A stretch of 64,000 nucleotides of DNA from Butyrivibrio sp. CB08 (GCF_003625485.1 NZ_RAIR01000002.1:248001-312000); one strand, 5' to 3'; positions 50,285-59,712 are shown, counted from the first letter of the stretch. Notes: a model not told the origin generated them from the letters alone. Numbers and translations are program-made.

Positions 50285-50986
50285 TCATTTGGTGTACAAC
50301 GCTCCCTGAGGCTTTCCGTCTACTTCAATATTGCCCATTCCTGTCTTTAAAGTTCCCTTCCAGTTTGTATTGTTGGAAACCTTGATGTCTCCCATGGAAC
50401 TTTCAAGATTCAGCTTGTTGTACTTTCCGTCAAAAGAAACATAGCCCATGGCGCAGTCCCATTTCGCATCAGAAAACTCACATCTCTTCACATACACATC
50501 GCCCATGGATGTCTTTCCTTTAAGCTTATCTGCATGGATGTCATCAACATTTACATCAGACATGGCAACACTTATTGATACATCCTTGAGGTCCATCTCT
50601 TCTGGAACCGTGATGATAAGATAAGTCTTGCTGAGCTTATTATCAGAGATCGTCTTTACTTCCTTACCCTCTATTACAAGAGTTCCATCCTTGACGCCGT
50701 ATTCTGGCTGGATCTTTTCAGGGAAGCAGTACTCTATGCTGTAGTCCGTTCCTTTTTCTACGGTGACATCACCAACTGAAAGATTTATGTCGATGTTTGA
50801 AAACCTGCTCAGAGCTGTTTCAAAAGACTTCATCTCTCCATATCCATCATCGTATGAAGATAAGACATTTGTCAGATATGCTGTGCTGTCGTCTGACCTG
50901 TCAACGGCTGAACTCTGAATGATCCCGCATCCAACAAGTGACACAGCTATTATTAAAATGGGAATTATATTTCCATATTTTTTCAT
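50285..50986 (-). CDS. DUF4097-family lipoprotein
   Basis: Signal peptide with lipobox SLVGC (Cys about 20) gives a lipoprotein of 233 residues. The body is a DUF4097-type beta-helix: repeated strands such as INLSVGDVTVEKG, VAMSDVNVDDI, TSMGDVYVKRC, SSMGDIKVSNN and TGMGNIEVDG. Such proteins are thought to respond to envelope stress. Only about 30 nt separate its ribosome site from terminator repeat copy 3, which leaves little room for a promoter. Confidence 0.85.
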   Translation of the reverse strand: MKKYGNIIPILIIAVSLVGCGIIQSSAVDRSDDSTAYLTNVLSSYDDGYGEMKSFETALSRFSNIDINLSVGDVTVEKGTDYSIEYCFPEKIQPEYGVKDGTLVIEGKEVKTISDNKLSKTYLIITVPEEMDLKDVSISVAMSDVNVDDIHADKLKGKTSMGDVYVKRCEFSDAKWDCAMGYVSFDGKYNKLNLESSMGDIKVSNNTNWKGTLKTGMGNIEVDGKPQGALYTK

Positions 50987-51021
50987 AACATTTCTCCTCT
51001 AGAGCCTAGTCTAACAGAGGT

Positions 51022-51072
51022 AAAAAAACAGACCCTCATCTGCACTGATTTGGGTCTGTTTTACACTGATAT
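51022..51072 (-). terminator. Terminator repeat, copy 3
   Basis: Follows rsgA. The best conserved copy: plus strand ACAGACCC, loop TCATCTGCACTGATTT, GGGTCTGTTTTACACTGATAT; on the minus strand the stem is followed by seven Ts. Confidence 0.88.
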
Positions 51073-51097
51073 GTTTTTGAGTTATTTCTGGCAGCCT

Positions 51098-52069
51098 TTA
51101 GCACCAGTTGTTGTTATTCTTGAACTTCACCGCCTGCTTTGCCCACTTGGAAATCTCTTTTTTCTTGGCATAGTTGCGGACGTTCTCCTGGCTAAGACTC
51201 TTGTAGAGAATGTACCTTTGTTCTGACAGCTCTCCGTTTTTAATGGCGGCCTTGATGGCGCATCCAGGTTCTGTGTCATGCTTGCAGTCGCTGAACTTGC
51301 AGCAGCACTCAAGCTCAACAATGTCTCTGAAGGTGTCATCTAGTCCCTCTTCAACCCTTGCCATTCCAAGCTCTCTCATACCAGGAGTGTCGATTATTGA
51401 TACGCCGTTTTCAAGGTCTATTAGCTGTCTGTGAGTTGTGGTGTGGCGACCGGTTGAATCGTACTCCCTTATGGCGGAGGTCTTCATCAGCTCTTTTCCC
51501 GCAAGAGCGTTTAAAAGAGTGGACTTGCCAGCTCCGGATGATCCCATAAGGCAGATGGTCTTACCTGGGATAAGGTACTCATCAAGCTCCTCCATTCCGA
51601 TGTCGTAGAGGGCACAGATCGCATGGACTCTTACCTTGTCTGAGATCTGCTCAACTTCTCTGGTGTACCTGCCAACGTTGTTACAAAGGTCTGACTTGGT
51701 CAGAACCACTACAGGAGTTGATCCGCCCTGAAGCACAACGCTTACATATCTTGCTATTCTGTTAAAGCTGTAGTCCTCATTAAGTGAGGTGATGATAAAT
51801 GTGTAATCTGCGTTGGCAACCATGTACTGCATTGTGGCTGTCTTGGCCTGATCAGGTCTCTGAAGAAAACTTGTCCTCTCAAGGACCTTTGTGATCATTG
51901 AATCTCCCTGGGGATTGTAGGTAAACTCTACATAGTCGCCAACCACGGGAAGTTCGCTTGCTTCTTTTTCATAGAAGCTTCCTTTAAGTTTTCCAGGAAT
52001 GTCTTTTCCTTCGAATCTTATCTTATAACTGTTCTTTTGTATTTCTGAAATTCTACCTGTATTATTCAC
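51098..52069 (-). CDS. rsgA: Ribosome small-subunit-dependent GTPase A
   Basis: Late-stage 30S assembly GTPase. N-terminal OB-fold (about 1-75), then a circularly permuted GTPase with G4 LTKSDL before G1 GSSGAGKSTLLNAL and G3 SIIDTPGMRE. C-terminal zinc motif ECCCKFSDCKHDTEPGC. The ATG at 52084 has no ribosome site and directly follows a terminator T-tract; a GTG at 52069 has GGAG 9 nt upstream and is my choice. The leader contains a short ORF and terminator that may control expression. Confidence 0.92.
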   Translation of the reverse strand: MNNTGRISEIQKNSYKIRFEGKDIPGKLKGSFYEKEASELPVVGDYVEFTYNPQGDSMITKVLERTSFLQRPDQAKTATMQYMVANADYTFIITSLNEDYSFNRIARYVSVVLQGGSTPVVVLTKSDLCNNVGRYTREVEQISDKVRVHAICALYDIGMEELDEYLIPGKTICLMGSSGAGKSTLLNALAGKELMKTSAIREYDSTGRHTTTHRQLIDLENGVSIIDTPGMRELGMARVEEGLDDTFRDIVELECCCKFSDCKHDTEPGCAIKAAIKNGELSEQRYILYKSLSQENVRNYAKKKEISKWAKQAVKFKNNNNWC

Positions 52070-52091
52070 TGCTTTATTCTCCATTTCAAAT

Positions 52092-52120
52092 AAAAAAGCC
52101 GCGACTAATAAGCCACGGCT
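52092..52120 (-). terminator. Terminator in the rsgA leader
   Basis: AGCCGTG pairs imperfectly with CGCGGCT around CTTATTAGT, and TTTTTTATTT follows on the minus strand, ending a few nt before the rsgA start codons. Its place between a short ORF and rsgA suggests attenuation, unless it simply ends the short transcript. Confidence 0.7.
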
Positions 52121-52156
52121 GATGATTACGATATAGTATATGTATAGACTAAAATT

Positions 52157-52219
52157 TTAATCGCAGACCGAGGTCATCATACTATATTCAGTTACAATCT
52201 CTTTTCTGTTTGCACTCAT
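52157..52219 (-). CDS. Possible 20-residue leader peptide of rsgA
   Basis: Short reading frame MSANRKEIVTEYSMMTSVCD with AGCGAGG 8 nt before the ATG. It ends 36 nt before the terminator stem. ATATAGTAT within its codons is complementary to ATACTATAT between the ORF and the terminator, so alternative folds are possible. No family known to me. It could also be an independent small protein. Confidence 0.45.
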   Translation of the reverse strand: MSANRKEIVTEYSMMTSVCD

Positions 52220-52306
52220 CAAGATAACCTCGCTTTCCTTTAGATTTTTGTTGGTTCGTTTGTGATCAAATAATTGATCCTATGACGATAATAACTTATT
52301 CCAATA

Positions 52307-52352
52307 GAAAAAGACCCCAATACACTTAATTGGGGTCTTTTTACACGGATTT
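52307..52352 (-). terminator. Terminator repeat, copy 4
   Basis: Follows the 664-aa surface-protein gene. The plus strand reads AAAGACCCCAATACACTTAATTGGGGTCTTTTTACACGGAT in pieces: stem AAGACCCC/GGGGTCTT, then the conserved TTTACAC flank. It is the most diverged member and its stem is perfect. Confidence 0.85.
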
Positions 52353-52392
52353 GGATTTACGAGAAGTAATGTTTACGGGTTACTGATATTGT

Positions 52393-54387
52393 TTATCTGT
52401 TTTCTGATTTCTTTCTTGCAAGTACTAAAACGCTTGCTGATGCTGCAATAACGATAAGTCTGAGAACCATATTAGTCTCATCGCTTGTGCCTGCTCTTCT
52501 TGCGCCGAGAACTGCAGGAGCCTCAGCTGGAAGCTCTCTCTGAGCACCAAGTACTGCAGGGGCATCGCCAGGTGTAGGTGTTACAGTTGGAGTTCCAGGA
52601 TCTGTTCCAGGATCATCTCCGCCACCGCCGTCACCAGGAATGTAGCCATCGCCGTTTATTGTTACAACATAAGCATCAGTCTCTTCGTCATAAGTTACAC
52701 TGTACATCTTTTCAATCTCTGTATAGCTGATTTCCGCATTGATCTTCTTAAGTGCACGGATTGTTAACTGTGAGACTGCTTGAATAATTGAATCCTCGTA
52801 AAAATTATCTACTAGTGGTCCATCAAGTCCAAACTTAACTGTGAATTTGATCTGCCCTCCATCTGCCGAGAAATCCATATTATCATTAGTAAAGAAGTTT
52901 GATCCATCCTTCTCGGATATCTTCGTTGTTCCATTCTCAGTTTCCTTATTCATAGAGAATGTGACATCCCATCCATACTGCTTAAAAAATTCGGACCAGA
53001 GTTCAAATACTGTGTCATAACTCTTTTCCGGATCTTTTTCAATGACAGCATCATACAGCTTAATTATCTCTTCTTCGTTTATCAAGCCATGATTCAATTC
53101 ACACCAATCTTCACGTTCACTTAGCAAAGTATTATACAATGTCGGATTATGATGAAAATCAATTATATTACGGTCTTCATCATATACAGGCATAAAATAT
53201 GAGATAGCGTACCATTTCAACTGCGCTCCTGCCTTTTCCGTATCAAAAAAAGGATCATCGTCAAATAATACATTACTGCCATTAACTACTGTTACAACAT
53301 TCGGCTTATATGCAACACATTCGTCGCCATCCTCATCTATAAAATCATACAAAAACTCACCATACTCATCTTTATGATTCTTATAGTCTTCTTTGCTGGT
53401 CCACCTGGCTATACTATCAAGAGACTGCATATAATCCACAATTTCATAGTCATCACCTGATTCATTGACTATAACGAACGATCCAACAATCTCATCTCCT
53501 GGTTGCATGGTTTTCTGCTCTCTGATCCAGTCAAAATCAATTTTTATTTCTTCAACGCCGCCGGTGATAACAATCTTATACTTTCCAGTACTTCCCCATG
53601 GAGATTTCTCTACATTTTCTGCCACAATATGATATCCGTCAAATGAAAACTCATCGTCAACCCACTCTCCGTCAACAAGCCTCTTACCTCGCTTATCTAC
53701 CTGAGTAGCACTAACATCACCTGCCTCTGTAGTAGAAACGACTTTTGCATCCTTGATGTTGTCCTTCTTATTTAGTTCAACAACATAAGCCTCAGCTTCT
53801 TCCTCGCTGGCAAAGTCCTTATTCTCAGTCTTTGGTGTCTCGACTGTTTCCTCTTTTACTTTAACGTTCTTTGCCTTCTCATTTTCTTCTTTCAGCTTCT
53901 CAGCTATCTGATTAGCATCTTCTTCTGATTCTGCGGGAATTGGTTCCTGCGGAATCAGAACGACAGTCTCACCTGTCTCTATGGTATAACTATAACTTCC
54001 TCCCTGTCCTTCGATGTCAGCCTTAATCTGCTCCTGCTCGGCAGTCTTTTCATCAACTACTTTAGCAGTACTCTCTTCTGTGAGCATTCCAGATACCTGC
54101 TTGTCGTAGCTTACTGTCTTACTTCCATCAGGATTGTCCGTAGTAACCTTTCCATTACCTGATTCGGTAATGACCTCTTTTACTTCAGGTTCCTGCTGTG
54201 GCGCATCCTGAGTTGGCGCATCCTGCTCCCCACCACCATTATCAGCGGGTGCATCTGCTGCTGGTTCATCAAGGCCGTAGTCTTCAATAGCATAAGATAC
54301 AAAGCTTGATCCCAAAACCGACGTCGCTACAATGGCGCCAGATAGCACAGATACTAACCAGCGTCTAAGTTTCCTCTCCTTTACCAT
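52393..54387 (-). CDS. Surface protein with doubled VLGA(R/Q)R motif
   Basis: Exported protein of 664 residues with unknown function. Signal peptide (about 1-35), an acidic Gln/Pro spacer (EEQ- and DAP-rich, about 40-75), and Lys/Glu-rich helical region with repeats such as EEDANQIAEKLKEENEK and EEEAEAYVVELNKKD. A beta-rich part from about 215 onwards is unassigned. A Gly/Pro spacer (GGGGDDPGTDPGTPT) leads to VLGAQRELPAEAP and VLGARRAGTSDE, a membrane helix (about 640-658) and RKKSENR. Start at 54387 follows AAAGGGG. The C-terminal motif is shared with the protein at 6907. Confidence 0.82.
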   Translation of the reverse strand: MVKERKLRRWLVSVLSGAIVATSVLGSSFVSYAIEDYGLDEPAADAPADNGGGEQDAPTQDAPQQEPEVKEVITESGNGKVTTDNPDGSKTVSYDKQVSGMLTEESTAKVVDEKTAEQEQIKADIEGQGGSYSYTIETGETVVLIPQEPIPAESEEDANQIAEKLKEENEKAKNVKVKEETVETPKTENKDFASEEEAEAYVVELNKKDNIKDAKVVSTTEAGDVSATQVDKRGKRLVDGEWVDDEFSFDGYHIVAENVEKSPWGSTGKYKIVITGGVEEIKIDFDWIREQKTMQPGDEIVGSFVIVNESGDDYEIVDYMQSLDSIARWTSKEDYKNHKDEYGEFLYDFIDEDGDECVAYKPNVVTVVNGSNVLFDDDPFFDTEKAGAQLKWYAISYFMPVYDEDRNIIDFHHNPTLYNTLLSEREDWCELNHGLINEEEIIKLYDAVIEKDPEKSYDTVFELWSEFFKQYGWDVTFSMNKETENGTTKISEKDGSNFFTNDNMDFSADGGQIKFTVKFGLDGPLVDNFYEDSIIQAVSQLTIRALKKINAEISYTEIEKMYSVTYDEETDAYVVTINGDGYIPGDGGGGDDPGTDPGTPTVTPTPGDAPAVLGAQRELPAEAPAVLGARRAGTSDETNMVLRLIVIAASASVLVLARKKSENR

Positions 54388-54563
54388 TTTGTTTACCCCT
54401 TTCTCATAAGAAAAAACAATACATAAAACACTCAAGCAAGCAAATTATAAAACATCAACTATCATACGTTTTATCATATTTTCATTAAATTTTGATGTTT
54501 TTTAACATTTTTTGATTTATTTTAAGCAATTTTCCTTATTATCCAAACAATTGTATAAAATAC

Positions 54564-54597
54564 AAAAAGAGTCTGACCAAAGCAGGTCAGACTCCTT
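54564..54597 (-). terminator. Terminator after the two small genes
   Basis: A perfect 10-bp stem (GAGTCTGACC / GGTCAGACTC, 6-nt loop) with TTTTTGTATTTT after it on the minus strand. It is unlike the repeat family in loop and flanks. Confidence 0.88.
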
Positions 54598-54653
54598 AAA
54601 AAATCACTATTTATGCACAATTGACGGTGTTTGTGACTGACCGTCAGCCATTT

Positions 54654-54890
54654 TTAGGCATTCTTGAGCTCTTTATACTGTGAACCTGTGAGAATTTCTG
54701 AATCTCCACAGCATGGACATACGATAAGTTTCTTAGATGTCCATCCAAGAACTGGGATGTAGAAAAGTGTTACTGCGAACTTCTCTCTTGCAAGAGCACG
54801 CTCTACATTGTGGTGGCAGTTAGGGCATACCCCCGCGCCAAGGCTCTTATCTACCTTAAGTTTCTTTTTTGTTCCGTATATGATCAGCAT
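54654..54890 (-). CDS. Zinc-ribbon protein
   Basis: 78-residue protein with two Cys pairs, GVCPNC (about 20-25) and IVCPCCG (about 57-62), separated by a hydrophobic LFYIPVLGW. It fits the zinc_ribbon_15 pattern from memory. It probably binds one zinc and may contact the membrane. It is 15 nt after the next gene and shares its promoter. Confidence 0.8.
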   Translation of the reverse strand: MLIIYGTKKKLKVDKSLGAGVCPNCHHNVERALAREKFAVTLFYIPVLGWTSKKLIVCPCCGDSEILTGSQYKELKNA

Positions 54891-54905
54891 TTCTATGTCC
54901 TCCTA

Positions 54906-55331
54906 TTATGCGATAAGGCTTCCGTCGTTTGCACGGCAGCGCTCTTTTAATGTGCCAAGTGTAGCATTGAAGTCAGCAACATTCTGTGCCTTTGAGCACT
55001 TTGAGAAATAGAATGTCTCGTTCTGTGCTGTCTCTACTGCAACAGCCTTGAAGTTGTAGTCATAGGATCCATAGAAACAATTTGACTGGTAAACATTTGT
55101 GATGTCCTTAAGTGGAAGGATCACAAGTGTTCTCTTGAAATCACCGTAGTGACAAACATAGTTTGCTGTGATCATGATATTAGCTTTTGCCAGGTTCATT
55201 ACACCAGCGCCCTGAGACTCTGTCAAAAAAGAATTCAGGTACTCTTTACCACGACCGTTATCAAGTGCCTTGTTTACGGCTTCAACATTTTTCTCTTTGT
55301 CCATGTTGAAGACCTTTTCAAATTTTGCCAT
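54906..55331 (-). CDS. Small PH-like protein of unknown function
   Basis: Soluble protein of 141 residues. An N-terminal helical segment (about 1-50) precedes a beta-rich region with ITANYVCHYGDFKRTLVILP and DITNVYQSNCFYG, then a C-terminal helix. The strand order suggests a bacterial PH-like domain, but I cannot confirm this. Co-transcribed with the zinc-ribbon gene from a near-consensus promoter; GGAGGAGG start. Confidence 0.75.
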   Translation of the reverse strand: MAKFEKVFNMDKEKNVEAVNKALDNGRGKEYLNSFLTESQGAGVMNLAKANIMITANYVCHYGDFKRTLVILPLKDITNVYQSNCFYGSYDYNFKAVAVETAQNETFYFSKCSKAQNVADFNATLGTLKERCRANDGSLIA

Positions 55332-55369
55332 CTTTTTTCCTCCTCCGGTGGAAAACCCACCAAGGGAAG

Positions 55370-55398
55370 ATTATATAACAGTTCTGACCAACGTTCAA
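55370..55398 (-). promoter_or_regulatory. Sigma-A promoter of the 141-aa/zinc-ribbon genes
   Basis: TTGAAC (55393-55398), 17 nt, TATAAT (55370-55375) on the minus strand, about 40 nt before the ATG at 55331. It starts 13 nt past the ABC ATPase stop. Confidence 0.8.
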
Positions 55399-55409
55399 CT
55401 TTAAATGTT

Positions 55410-56144
55410 CTACCAACCAAGACTCTCAAGCCACCTTGCTGTCTGCTGTTCCCGGTCTCTTTCCATGGAAGCATCGTATTTTCCAAGGTTTAGCTCGCCC
55501 CTTATCTCGCCATCCAGGATATAGAGCACTCTCTCGCACTTACTTGCAACTCTGCTGTCATGGGTCACCATGAGGATAGATGTTCCCTCACTGTTGATCT
55601 TAAGGAAGGCATCCATCACTTCCCCGGAAGCAGACTGGTTCAGGGCGCCAGTAGGCTCATCAGCAAAAAGAATCTCCGGCTTCATTATCATGCTTCGGCA
55701 GATGCATGCCCTTTGAAGCTGGCCTCCAGACACTTCATTAACCCGTCTTTCCGCCAGGTCTTCTATATGGAATTTTGCCATCAGCTCTTTTGCCCGGGCA
55801 TAGTACTCTTCTCTATTCTTCCTGTCAGCATGAACTGCAGGAAAAACTATGTTATCAATGAGGTTTAGATTTGAAAGGCAGTTCATCTGCTGGAACACAA
55901 AGCCCATGTTCTTTAGGCGTATGCTGGCTTTCTCATCTTCGCTAAGGCCCCGGATCTCTTTTCCCTGAAGAAAAACTTCTCCGCCATCTGCAGTGTCCAT
56001 GCCCGATACGTTGTATAGAAGCGTTGACTTGCCTGAGCCCGAAGGTCCCATGATAGCTGTCATCTCGCCCTTCTTAAGCTCAAAACTGATGCCGTTTAAG
56101 ATCTGTCCTTTTCTTATATTGTTTACCTTTAAAAGTTCACTCAT
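55410..56144 (-). CDS. MacB/LolD-type ABC transporter ATPase
   Basis: ATPase of 244 residues. Walker A MGPSGSGKSTLLY, Q-loop FVFQQMNCL, signature VSGGQLQRACI, Walker B ILFADEPTGALN. It belongs to the lipoprotein/peptide-exporting family that pairs with FtsX-type permeases. Start at 56144 lies 5 nt after the permease stop, with AAGG upstream. Last gene of the TetR efflux operon. Confidence 0.92.
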   Translation of the reverse strand: MSELLKVNNIRKGQILNGISFELKKGEMTAIMGPSGSGKSTLLYNVSGMDTADGGEVFLQGKEIRGLSEDEKASIRLKNMGFVFQQMNCLSNLNLIDNIVFPAVHADRKNREEYYARAKELMAKFHIEDLAERRVNEVSGGQLQRACICRSMIMKPEILFADEPTGALNQSASGEVMDAFLKINSEGTSILMVTHDSRVASKCERVLYILDGEIRGELNLGKYDASMERDREQQTARWLESLGW

Positions 56145-56149
56145 AATGA

Positions 56150-58429
56150 TCACCTTCCTGTTCCTGACTGAAGACACTCGTAAGCTGCGATGCTGTGTAT
56201 TTCGTATAGTCCCGTAAATGCCGCTGCGATAACTGTAAGGAGCGCCAATGCCGGCGCGAATGCAAATACTGTAAAGGGGCTGATGATAAACTTAAAGCCC
56301 TGGGCTCCCATGGCTCCAAGGAAAAGCCCTGCTATGCTCTGGCCTGGCACTACGCCAGCAAATACTCCAAGGGCAATGCCAATTACTGTCGCCGCGATGA
56401 CCTTCCTCATATACTCCTTTTGCACGTCCCTTGATGTGAAGCCAAGAGCTTTTTTAAGTGAGCTGTCACTTCTCTCCCTGAATATCAGAAGTCTTAGAAG
56501 GAGCAGCACCACCACAAAGAGAACCATGCAGGCAAGGATTGTTGTTACTGCCGATGCGCTTCTGATGCCTCTTATGGTCTGTCCATAGGTTCCATCAAGG
56601 TATTCACTTATGGAAGTTACTTTTATTCCTTCGCCGGAATAAGCGTATTTTGTCTGATACTGCGCAGTCCATTCGTGGATCTTATTTGGCTCTTTTAGCG
56701 AGAGATAAATGATGCTCCAGATCACGGGAGTGTTGTCACTTTTGCTGTCAAAGCAGCCCTTGGCGGTCTTACCTCCGTTTGTGATGTCTGAATAGATTCC
56801 GCATACTGTGCAGGTCCTGCTGGTTTCTGTTCCATCTTCTGACTGTAGGAACACTTCTACCTTGTCGCCGACACTTAGCCGAAGCTCCTGCGCATTAAGG
56901 AGAGAAAGAGCTATCTCATTATCTGCCTTTGGATATGAGCCTTTGCTGTATCTGACCGGAAATCTTTTGTGGTCTCCGTTCTCGATAAGCAGGTTAACGC
57001 TCTTTCCATCCGGAAGCTTTGTCTTATAATTACCTGTTCGCATCAGCACGAAGTCCGAAACGCTATCGTCCGCTGTCAGCTCTTTTCCCAGGGACTCTGA
57101 AACTTCAGCTATGTCATCCATCTGCCTTATGTCGATGCGAACATCGCTGTCGCCAATTCCCATGTAAGTCACAAATTCCGGAGCCTTAAGGGTATTTGAG
57201 ATGTTAAGCGGAAGCAGGATCATGAACACTGAAACCGCGGTGATGATGCATGTTGGGATCCAGAGATTTTTCTTTTTCCCAAAGCTTCCCTGGCCGTTTA
57301 GAACCTCTACCGTGGAGGCCTTGTCGATCTTCCTTAAGGTACGGCTTATGGAAAAGAGTATGATGCTCTCCACAAGTACCTCCCCAAGGATCATCAGAAC
57401 GTATGTCATCGCAAGGTTTCCTGTATCTCCGTAAAGCTGCCTCATCTGGGCTGACAGGGGCTTTGCAAGGATAAGCGCTACGATGAATCCAAGGACCGTT
57501 CCCACCGCAGACAGCATCAGGTATTTGGACAGATACAGTCCTCTGATGCTCTTTCTTGACAGGCCTATTGCCTTTATCATTCCGATCTCGCTCCTGTCCT
57601 TTTCAAGCTGGGTAAATAGAAGGCACCTGATGCAGAACATGGAGATAAATAGCATGGCCACTGCAATAAGGAGTATCACCAGGATCATCATTCCATCGGA
57701 GAGGGCGTTCATCATCCTGATAAGCGGATAGGTGATGGTCGGGCCATTTCCGGGAAGACCAGCATCCTCGTAGGCTGTTGTAAAGGCGCTATAGTCGCTG
57801 CCATCCGAGAGCTTGAACTCAATCAGATACTCTTCGCTTCCCAGACAAAAGAGCCTGTCGTAGTCGCTACTGTTAACCAGAAACCTCTTTGAGGACGCCA
57901 TCATGGAATTCATCTGGGAGTCCCTGAGAAACCCTGCGATAGTGAGCTTCTCGGATCCGATGTAGACACTGTCTCCAACCTGGGCATCGTACTCTTTTCT
58001 ATAACAAACAGGAATATAGATATCGCCCTGTGATGGATAGATCGGGTGGTTGTCCATATCCACCAAATAGTCAAACTCAGGACTCTGGACGCAAAGACCG
58101 TTGTCCTGCATGTTGCCGTCCATGGACTTATCCCCTATCTGAAGCTGACTGTTTGGAAGATTGAGAAACCGGCAGATCTGTACTTTTTCTACATCATCTC
58201 TGCCCCTGGCAAAATCCATTATCTGCTCTTCATGGATGTCTCCTGCGTGCATCTGCAGAAAGTCAGGGGTCTGCGCGACATTCATCAGCGTGTCTATGGA
58301 GCCTGAAAGATTTACGAACAGAAGCGCCACAAGGCCCAAAAGAGCTGCATTCACCGTCATAAAGAGCAAGGTCCCTATTGAGGTCAGTTTATTCTTTTTT
58401 AGATCATTTATTATTAGTCTCTGGTACAT
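56150..58429 (-). CDS. FtsX-like ABC permease
   Basis: 759-residue permease with ten or so helices: one at about 20-42, three at about 245-370, one at about 396-415 and three at about 640-750, with large extracellular domains between. This is the double FtsX layout of antimicrobial-peptide or macrolide exporters. Works with the ATPase 5 nt downstream. It starts 14 nt after the MFS stop, with AAAGGAG. Confidence 0.9.
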   Translation of the reverse strand: MYQRLIINDLKKNKLTSIGTLLFMTVNAALLGLVALLFVNLSGSIDTLMNVAQTPDFLQMHAGDIHEEQIMDFARGRDDVEKVQICRFLNLPNSQLQIGDKSMDGNMQDNGLCVQSPEFDYLVDMDNHPIYPSQGDIYIPVCYRKEYDAQVGDSVYIGSEKLTIAGFLRDSQMNSMMASSKRFLVNSSDYDRLFCLGSEEYLIEFKLSDGSDYSAFTTAYEDAGLPGNGPTITYPLIRMMNALSDGMMILVILLIAVAMLFISMFCIRCLLFTQLEKDRSEIGMIKAIGLSRKSIRGLYLSKYLMLSAVGTVLGFIVALILAKPLSAQMRQLYGDTGNLAMTYVLMILGEVLVESIILFSISRTLRKIDKASTVEVLNGQGSFGKKKNLWIPTCIITAVSVFMILLPLNISNTLKAPEFVTYMGIGDSDVRIDIRQMDDIAEVSESLGKELTADDSVSDFVLMRTGNYKTKLPDGKSVNLLIENGDHKRFPVRYSKGSYPKADNEIALSLLNAQELRLSVGDKVEVFLQSEDGTETSRTCTVCGIYSDITNGGKTAKGCFDSKSDNTPVIWSIIYLSLKEPNKIHEWTAQYQTKYAYSGEGIKVTSISEYLDGTYGQTIRGIRSASAVTTILACMVLFVVVLLLLRLLIFRERSDSSLKKALGFTSRDVQKEYMRKVIAATVIGIALGVFAGVVPGQSIAGLFLGAMGAQGFKFIISPFTVFAFAPALALLTVIAAAFTGLYEIHSIAAYECLQSGTGR

Positions 58430-58443
58430 AGGAAACTCCTTTC

Positions 58444-59697
58444 TTAAACAGCCTGTTCCTGCTCTTTGCTACTGCCTTCAAGCGCCCTGATATTCTTTGA
58501 TAGCAGAACTGAGATGGATGAGATACAAAGGCACATCCCTGCAAACATGACTACCATTGCAGAGCCTCTTCCAACGCCGCGGCCGCTCACCTTTCCAAGA
58601 AAATCTGCAGCTGCTCCTGAAACTCCGTAAGATACCACATATCCTATCTGGGAGATAAACCCGATAAGCCCCCAGACTCTTCCCTGAGCATCATCCGGGA
58701 CGTTGGTCCTGACCAGATAATCAAGGCAGTTGTTTGCAAAGGGAAGTGATGCGAAAAACAAAAATCCAAAGAGGCATATTACAAAGATGTTCTCCATAAT
58801 TCCAAACCCAAACATGGCAAAGCCTGAAAAGATAAGAGCCGCACCAAGTGTCTTAACATAGCCACTCTTTATTCCTCTCATTCCAAGGAACACTCCGCTT
58901 ACCAGCATTCCACTTGCACAGACAGTCTCTGCAATTCCAAGGGTCCTGGCATCTGAGAAAGACAGGATGAGTGGCTCCGCAAGGATCTGAAACATTCCCA
59001 TGAAAAGAGTTATCACTGAAGATACAAAGACCAGAGTAAGAACTCCTCTTCTGTCGCTTAAGATCTGCCATCCTCCCTTGATACTCTCAAGAAGGGGCTC
59101 CTTCTTTTCTATCTCCCTGCTTCCAATGCCGCGTCTTACAACCGCAGCGCTTACAACTGTCAAAACAAAAGTACAGATATCAATGATCAGCAGAAGCTTT
59201 ACATCGCTTACTGATAACAGGAATCCTGCGATGACCGGGGAAAAGAGATATCTTGCTGATCCCGCAAGAGATACCAGTCCGCTTGCCTTTGAAAACTCCT
59301 CTTTGGTCAGAAGATCTGTTATGGTTGCTCTGAATGATGGTTCAAGAAGAGCTGAAAAACATGCACTTATAAATACACCTATACAGATCTCAGTGATGGT
59401 CGCATTTCCTCTTATCATACACAGCAGAATGTAGATCACGCCAAGAGCTGAGCAGCCATCTCCTATCATCATAAGAAGCCTTCTGTCATAGCGATCTGCC
59501 AGTGCTCCTGCTGGAACTGACAAAAGCAGGGTTGGCAGAAAGCCAAGAAGTGTGACGATCGCCATGCTGGCCGCGCTCCCTGTCTGTTTAAAGATATATA
59601 CCCCAAGGCCAAAGCTTGTGAGGCCTCCGCCCACTGAAGAAATAAGCTCTCCAGCCCACAGCAGCAGGAATTTTCCGAAATTTCTTTTTTGTTCCAT
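58444..59697 (-). CDS. MFS efflux transporter
   Basis: Twelve-helix MFS protein of 417 residues. Motif A is present (PAGALADRYDRRLLMMIGD). A motif near FRATITDLLTKEEFSKASGL and VPDDAQGRVWGLIGFISQIG marks it as an MFS_3/enterobactin-exporter type. Between TetR operator 2 and the FtsX gene. Likely drug or metabolite efflux. Confidence 0.92.
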   Translation of the reverse strand: MEQKRNFGKFLLLWAGELISSVGGGLTSFGLGVYIFKQTGSAASMAIVTLLGFLPTLLLSVPAGALADRYDRRLLMMIGDGCSALGVIYILLCMIRGNATITEICIGVFISACFSALLEPSFRATITDLLTKEEFSKASGLVSLAGSARYLFSPVIAGFLLSVSDVKLLLIIDICTFVLTVVSAAVVRRGIGSREIEKKEPLLESIKGGWQILSDRRGVLTLVFVSSVITLFMGMFQILAEPLILSFSDARTLGIAETVCASGMLVSGVFLGMRGIKSGYVKTLGAALIFSGFAMFGFGIMENIFVICLFGFLFFASLPFANNCLDYLVRTNVPDDAQGRVWGLIGFISQIGYVVSYGVSGAAADFLGKVSGRGVGRGSAMVVMFAGMCLCISSISVLLSKNIRALEGSSKEQEQAV

Positions 59698-59712
59698 TGT
59701 TTTCTCCTTTTA

